Notes under the pieces: generated by a model | Seen by the model: only the letters and a program-made list of their open reading frames with translations | Database searches by the model: none | What the model was told of the DNA's origin: nothing | Part shown: positions 60,074-64,000 of the stretch, in pieces | How positions within the stretch are numbered: the first letter of the stretch is position 1 | Layout: the number at the start of each line of letters is the position of its first letter | Translations under genes and position numbers: made by a program | Source of the DNA: Stenotrophomonas indicatrix | GTDB lineage: Bacteria; Pseudomonadota; Gammaproteobacteria; Xanthomonadales; Xanthomonadaceae | Reading direction: 5' to 3' | Assembly (NCBI RefSeq): GCF_002750975.1 | Contig: NZ_PEJS01000001.1 | Span: forward strand, 2,418,001 to 2,482,000 | Length of the DNA: 64,000 bases

Positions 60074-60526
60074 TCAGGCCTTTTCGGCTTCAACCACGAC
60101 CTTGACGGTGGTCTCGACGTCCGCGTGCAGGTGCACCAGGACTTCGTACTCGCCAATGTTGCGGAAGGCGCCTTCGCCCAAGATGACTTCGCTCTTGCTC
60201 AGCGCCAGGCCGGCAGCGGTGAAGGCATCGGCGATTTCGCGCGCGCCGACCGAGCCGTACAGCTTGCCTTCGGTCGAAGCGTTGGCGGCGACGGTCACGC
60301 TCGCGCCTTCCAGCTTGGCCTTGCGGGCTTCGGCTTCAGCGTGGATGGACTGGGCCTTGGCTTCGTAATCAGCGCGCTTGGCTTCGAACTCGGCCTTGTT
60401 GCTCTCGGTGGCCGGAACGGCCTTGCCCTGCGGCACGAGGAAGTTACGGCCGTAGCCCGGCTTCACGTCGACCAGGTCGCCCAGGTTGCCGAGGTTGGTG
60501 ACTTTCTGCAGGAGGATCAGCTGCAT
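60074..60526 (-). CDS. rplI: 50S ribosomal protein L9
   Basis: A 150-residue L9. The N-terminal domain ([37 protein letters not shown]) binds 23S rRNA, a long helix connects it ([20 protein letters not shown]), and the C-terminal domain begins near residue 78. Length is standard. It is the last gene of the rpsF-rpsR-rplI operon, 105 bases after rpsR, and ends at a strong terminator. Confidence 0.98.
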   Translation of the reverse strand: MQLILLQKVTNLGNLGDLVDVKPGYGRNFLVPQGKAVPATESNKAEFEAKRADYEAKAQSIHAEAEARKAKLEGASVTVAANASTEGKLYGSVGAREIADAFTAAGLALSKSEVILGEGAFRNIGEYEVLVHLHADVETTVKVVVEAEKA

Positions 60527-60631
60527 GGTATTGCTCCAGATAAGTTATTCGTTAGCGAGGCGCGGGCCCCGCAACAAAGGCTGTCCGAATAGCTGGCACA
60601 GCGGGGGCAGCGCGAAGCTGCCCCGCCGGCA

Positions 60632-60862
60632 TCAGACGTCGTGGTTGTCGGTGTACGGAATCAGGGCCAGGAAGCGAGCGCGCTTGACGGCGGTCGCCAG
60701 CTGACGCTGGTACTTCGACTTGGTACCGGTGACGCGGCTCGGCACGATCTTGCCGTTCTCGGTCAGGTACTGGCGCAGGGTGTTGAGATCCTTGTAGTCG
60801 ATCTCCTTGACACCTTCGGCCGTGAACTTGCAGAACTTGCGGCGACGGAAGAACTTGGACAT
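60632..60862 (-). CDS. rpsR: 30S ribosomal protein S18
   Basis: A 76-residue S18, [20 protein letters not shown] at the start and [20 protein letters not shown] near the end, both invariant in the family. It pairs with S6 on the platform of the small subunit. It lies 11 bases downstream of rpsF; the ribosome site (GGAGCACTGAC) is in that gap. Confidence 0.99.
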   Translation of the reverse strand: MSKFFRRRKFCKFTAEGVKEIDYKDLNTLRQYLTENGKIVPSRVTGTKSKYQRQLATAVKRARFLALIPYTDNHDV

Positions 60863-60873
60863 GTCAGTGCTCC

Positions 60874-61311
60874 TTAGGCGGCCGAAGCGGCGTCGTCGCC
60901 GGCATCGTTGTCAGCGGCGGGGGTGGTTTCGCCTTCTTCGTCATCACGACGACGACGCTCACCACGCTCGGGCTTGTCGCCCTTCTCGTCCTTGCTCTTC
61001 ATGATCAGCGACTGCTCGGTGTCAGCCTCGTCACGCTTGATGACCAGGTTGCGCAGCACGGCGTCGTTGAAGCGGAAGCTCTCGGTCAGTTCGGTCAGCA
61101 CGGCCTGGTCGACTTCGATGTTCAGCAGCACGTAGTGCGCCTTCACCAGGTTCTGGATCGGGTACGCCAGCTGGCGGCGGCCCCAGTCTTCCAGACGGTG
61201 GATGGTGCCGTTGCCGTTCTCGACCAGCGACTTGTAGCGCTCGATCATGGCCGGGACCTGCTCGCTCTGGTCCGGGTGGACCATGAACACGATTTCGTAA
61301 TGACGACTCAT
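60874..61311 (-). CDS. rpsF: 30S ribosomal protein S6
   Basis: A 145-residue S6. The conserved core is [40 protein letters not shown] and [13 protein letters not shown]. The C-terminal tail is long, charged and low complexity (about residues 105-145, rich in Glu, Asp, Lys, Arg and Ala), beyond the 100-residue core. It is the first gene of the operon; S6 dimerises with S18. The ribosome site is GAAAGG about 8 bases before the ATG. Confidence 0.98.
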   Translation of the reverse strand: MSRHYEIVFMVHPDQSEQVPAMIERYKSLVENGNGTIHRLEDWGRRQLAYPIQNLVKAHYVLLNIEVDQAVLTELTESFRFNDAVLRNLVIKRDEADTEQSLIMKSKDEKGDKPERGERRRRDDEEGETTPAADNDAGDDAASAA

Positions 61312-61469
61312 GTTTTTCTACCTTTCGGATGTGGCCTTGCGGCCGGACAGCCCCCCGCCGTTGATACCGCGGTGGGGCAAGGGATCCTGCCAGGGAGGCA
61401 GGAAGCCGCGCATTATGGCGCAGATGGGGCTGCCGGGCAACCGGCGAGCCGCAGAGCGACCTGAACCTG

Positions 61470-61492
61470 GTAGCGCCGGGCCATGCTCGGCG
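61470..61492 (+). repeat. SMAG palindrome, GCCGGGC subtype (one mismatch)
   Basis: GTAGCGCCGGGCCATGCTCG then GCG, upstream of rpsF and beyond the 3' end of the CbrC-family gene. One stem base differs from the consensus. Confidence 0.82.
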
Positions 61493-61512
61493 AACGCGGA
61501 AACCGCCCCGGG

Positions 61513-62055
61513 CTACCCCAGGTCCACATGCAGGCGGTGCTGGCCGCATTGCAGGCACTGGAACAGGCAGCCGACCATCTCCCCGTCCCGGCTCAGGTGT
61601 TCCAGCAACCAGTCGGCGTCGCGCGGGTTGACCTCGGCCACGTCCGGCCGGACCTGGTCGAGGATGGGCAGGAGGTCCTCGCTGCCGGCAAAGCCGAGGA
61701 AGGCGCAGGGCCGCTCACAATGGCTCAGCCAGACCGATTGCTGCCAGCACGAGTAGCCCGGGGTGCGCTCGCAGATCTCCAGCAGCAGCTCGCGGGCGAT
61801 GGTCGGCGGCGGGTCGGCTGGATCCGGGGATACCCCTTCAATATCGCTCCAGCCGGTGAATTCACCCTCGTAACTGGCCGCTGCCCTGCCATCGGCGATA
61901 CACCAGGGGCACAGGTAATCGGGACGCAGCGGGGTGTAGAACGGCCCCCGGTAACGAAGCGTCCGCGACTGACCGCAGCAGTCACAGATCCCGTCGACCT
62001 CTTCGAAGGAGAGGGCGTAGGCGTTGGGGTGATAAATGAAAAGCGGTCGTTCCAT
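61513..62055 (-). CDS. CbrC-family (UPF0167) protein
   Basis: A 180-residue protein with the family layout: an early CxxC in ICDCCGQSRTLRYRGPFYT (Cys24-Cys27), LCPWCIADGRAAA near residue 50, and a C-terminal FQCLQCGQHRLHVDLG. The Cys pairs suggest zinc binding. The E. coli founder is linked to CreBC-controlled colicin tolerance, but this does not show that role here. It is alone on the minus strand, between REP palindromes and rpsF. Confidence 0.85.
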   Translation of the reverse strand: MERPLFIYHPNAYALSFEEVDGICDCCGQSRTLRYRGPFYTPLRPDYLCPWCIADGRAAASYEGEFTGWSDIEGVSPDPADPPPTIARELLLEICERTPGYSCWQQSVWLSHCERPCAFLGFAGSEDLLPILDQVRPDVAEVNPRDADWLLEHLSRDGEMVGCLFQCLQCGQHRLHVDLG

Positions 62056-62071
62056 CCGTGGATCCCCTCCC

Positions 62072-62131
62072 TGCCGACCAAGGTCGGCATCTACCAGAGC
62101 AGGTTCCGATAGCGCCGGACCACGTCCGGCA
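62072..62131. repeat. Inverted GCCGAC-type SMAG palindrome and degenerate neighbour
   Basis: An inverted GTAGATGCCGACCTTGGTCG-type unit (62072-62094), then ATAGCGCCGGACCACGTCCG then GC (from 62109), a hairpin that has lost the G of GTAG. Both lie between the CbrC-family gene and the Fe-S carrier. Confidence 0.8.
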
Positions 62132-62148
62132 GGCGCCAGAACCGGCCG

Positions 62149-62487
62149 TCAGGCCTTGTCGGCGTCGGTGGTGAAGCTCTCGCCGCAGCCGCACTCGGCG
62201 GTGGCATTCGGGTTGCTGAACGTGAAGGTCTCGCTCAGGCCGTGCTTGCCGAAGTCGATCACGGTGCCGTCCACCAGGGCCAGGCTCTTGGCGTCGACAT
62301 AGATTTTCACCCCGTCCTGGTCGAACACGGTGTCGTCCGCGCGCTCGTCGCGGGCCAGGTCGGTGATGTGGCCCCAGCCCGAGCAGCCGGTCTTGGTCAC
62401 GCCAAAACGCAGGCCCAGCGCGCCGGGGGTCTGGGCGACAAAGCGCTGCACGCGCTCGAAGGCAATAGGGGTCAGGCTGACAGCCAT
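62149..62487 (-). CDS. A-type Fe-S cluster carrier (HesB/IscA family)
   Basis: A 112-residue carrier. The three conserved Cys are visible: Cys in TKTGCSGWGHITD near residue 35 and the Cys-Gly-Cys in AECGCGESFTTDADK near 99-101, the C-x(63-65)-CGC pattern of IscA/SufA/ErpA. The family passes [2Fe-2S] or [4Fe-4S] clusters to target enzymes. The other isc or suf genes are not adjacent, so I leave the subtype open. A consensus TATAAT lies upstream on the same strand. Confidence 0.93.
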   Translation of the reverse strand: MAVSLTPIAFERVQRFVAQTPGALGLRFGVTKTGCSGWGHITDLARDERADDTVFDQDGVKIYVDAKSLALVDGTVIDFGKHGLSETFTFSNPNATAECGCGESFTTDADKA

Positions 62488-62514
62488 GGTGGATCACTCC
62501 TGAGGTACCGGGAC

Positions 62515-62520
62515 ATTATA
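62515..62520 (-). promoter_or_regulatory. Candidate -10 of the Fe-S carrier gene
   Basis: A consensus TATAAT on the minus strand, 28 bases upstream of the start. No good -35 lies 16-18 bases further up, so activation by a regulator would be plausible. Confidence 0.5.
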
Positions 62521-62617
62521 GGGAGCCGATGACCGCAGAAATGCCTCGCAAGCAGAACGCTGCAACCGGTAAACTCCCGTGTTCATAGATCGAGTCGATC
62601 AGCAGAGGATTCAAGTC

Positions 62618-64000
62618 ATGACGGTGGTCAGCGTTGAGCATGCGCTTGCCGGGAAGATCCCGGAAGGTGGCGAAGTCACGGTACGCGGTTGGGTGCGCAC
62701 GGTGCGCGGTTCAGCAAATCTGGCTTTCGTGAATGTGACCGACGGCTCCTGCTTCGCCCCGATCCAGGTCGTGGCCGGCGACGCGCTGGCCAACTTCGAC
62801 GAGATCAAGCGCCTGACCACCGGCTGCTCGCTGGTGGCCACCGGCACGCTGGTGAAGTCGCAGGGCAAGGGCCAGTCGTTCGAGATCCAGGCCAGCGCGG
62901 TCGAGGTGGTCGGCTGGGTCGAAGACCCGCTCACCTACCCGATCCAGCCCAAGCCGATGACGCCGGAGTTCCTGCGTGAAGTGGCGCACCTGCGCCCGCG
63001 CACCAACCTGTTCGGCGCGGTCACCCGCATCCGCAACTGCCTGGCCCAGGCCGTGCACCGCTTCTTCCACGAGAACGGCTTCAACTGGATCAGCACCCCG
63101 ATCATCACCACCTCCGACGCCGAAGGCGCCGGCCAGATGTTCCGCGTGTCCACCCTGGACATGGTGAACCTGCCGCGTGACGCCCAGGGCGGGATCGACT
63201 TCAGCCGCGACTTCTTCGGCAAGGAAACCTTCCTGACCGTGTCCGGCCAGCTGAACGTCGAGGCCTACTGCCTGGCGCTGAGCAAGGTGTACACCTTCGG
63301 CCCGACCTTCCGCGCCGAGAACAGCCACACCACCCGCCACCTGGCGGAGTTCTGGATGATCGAGCCGGAAATCGCCTTCGCCGACCTGGCCGAAGACGCA
63401 CGCCTGGCCGAGGAATTCCTGAAGTACCTGTTCCGCGCGGTGCTCAACGAGCGCGGCGACGACCTGGCCTTCATCGCCGAGCGCGTGGACAAGAACGCGA
63501 TCACCAAGCTGGAAGACTTCATCAACGCGCCGTTCGAACGCATCGATTACACCGATGCGGTCAGCCTGCTGCAGAAGTCCGGAAAGAAGTTCGACTTCCC
63601 GGTCGAATGGGGCCTGGACCTGCAGACCGAGCACGAGCGCTGGCTGACCGAGGAACACGTCGGTCGCCCGGTGGTGGTGACCAACTACCCCGAGCACATC
63701 AAGGCCTTCTACATGCGCCTGAACGATGACGGCAAGACCGTCGCGGCGATGGACGTGCTGGCCCCGGGCATCGGCGAGATCATCGGTGGCAGCCAGCGCG
63801 AAGAGCGCCTGGACGTGCTGGATGCACGCATGGCGCAGTTCGGCCTGGATCGCGAGCACTACAGCTGGTACCGCGATTTCCGCCGCTACGGCTCGGTACC
63901 GCACGCTGGCTTCGGCCTGGGCTTCGAGCGCCTGGTGGTGTACGTCTGCGGTCTGTCCAACATCCGCGATGCGATCCCCTACCCGCGCGCCCCGGGCAGC
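62618..64000 (+). CDS. asnS: Asparagine--tRNA ligase (3' end cut by window)
   Basis: A class II synthetase charging tRNA-Asn; 461 codons are present and the frame is open at the edge. An OB-fold anticodon-binding domain (about 15-110: [20 protein letters not shown]) precedes the catalytic core with motif 2 in [20 protein letters not shown] near 224 and motif 3 in [20 protein letters not shown] near 430. As the family usually ends 3-5 residues after this point, almost the whole gene is here. Direct charging of tRNA-Asn is thus available. AGAGGA lies 7 bases before the ATG. It is divergent from the Fe-S carrier gene. Confidence 0.98.
   Translation, partial: MTVVSVEHALAGKIPEGGEVTVRGWVRTVRGSANLAFVNVTDGSCFAPIQVVAGDALANFDEIKRLTTGCSLVATGTLVKSQGKGQSFEIQASAVEVVGWVEDPLTYPIQPKPMTPEFLREVAHLRPRTNLFGAVTRIRNCLAQAVHRFFHENGFNWISTPIITTSDAEGAGQMFRVSTLDMVNLPRDAQGGIDFSRDFFGKETFLTVSGQLNVEAYCLALSKVYTFGPTFRAENSHTTRHLAEFWMIEPEIAFADLAEDARLAEEFLKYLFRAVLNERGDDLAFIAERVDKNAITKLEDFINAPFERIDYTDAVSLLQKSGKKFDFPVEWGLDLQTEHERWLTEEHVGRPVVVTNYPEHIKAFYMRLNDDGKTVAAMDVLAPGIGEIIGGSQREERLDVLDARMAQFGLDREHYSWYRDFRRYGSVPHAGFGLGFERLVVYVCGLSNIRDAIPYPRAPGS

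Overview
The window looks like chromosome from the Xanthomonadaceae, most probably Stenotrophomonas (S. maltophilia complex). GC is very high, and GTAG-headed palindromes of the kind described in that species as SMAG/REP elements sit between many genes. Gene content fits too: a GyrA with Gln83, a hut cluster of the HutF/HutG type, a DUF3011 protein and an Xanthomonadales type IV secretion effector. I assign the species from these features only; no alignment was run.

Layout. 1-920: 5' part of a tyrosine-recombinase gene running off the left edge, facing the 3' end of tRNA-Ser(UGA), so the left end is probably the edge of an integrated element. 1003-6345: LysR regulator divergent from azoR, a small SH3-like protein, a 37-bp-phased palindrome array, serS and two TonB-C-terminal-domain proteins. 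6346-13257: serC-pheA-aroA on the minus strand, then an FHA protein, a PHA-system protein, a phasin-like protein and a membrane-anchored Mrr-like protein. 13304-13888: hicAB toxin-antitoxin. 13975-21446: complete histidine utilisation locus (hutC, hutF divergent from hutI-hutH-hutG-hutU) with a HutC-type operator between the arms. 21598-35999: accessory and envelope genes (serine hydrolases, TonB-dependent receptor, GDSL hydrolase, metallopeptidase, S9 peptidase, small membrane proteins, and a TetR regulator divergent from a thioesterase).

35996-39921 is the most interesting accessory block. It holds an apparently frameshifted small gene, a lipoprotein and a metallopeptidase-like protein with a C-terminal XVIPCD-type secretion domain (candidate immunity/effector pair of the antibacterial type IV secretion system), followed by a HipA-like kinase overlapping a DUF3037 gene. 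No virB/virD4 genes lie in the window, so the secretion machine must be elsewhere.

39926-64000 returns mostly to core genes: a third TonB-domain protein, a serine hydrolase, gcd (PQQ glucose dehydrogenase), gyrA, mtnA, a DUF3011 protein, epmA with a GNAT acetyltransferase, ligA, zipA and smc (the ligA/zipA/smc cluster is split by a Tat-signal-bearing HisC-like aminotransferase on the other strand), rpsF-rpsR-rplI, a CbrC-family protein, an A-type Fe-S carrier and asnS, which is cut a few residues before its end.

Functional themes: aromatic amino acid and serine synthesis (serC/pheA/aroA), histidine degradation to glutamate and formate, DNA topology and chromosome maintenance (gyrA, ligA, smc, zipA), translation (serS, asnS, ribosomal proteins, EF-P modification), and interbacterial competition plus toxin-antitoxin functions.
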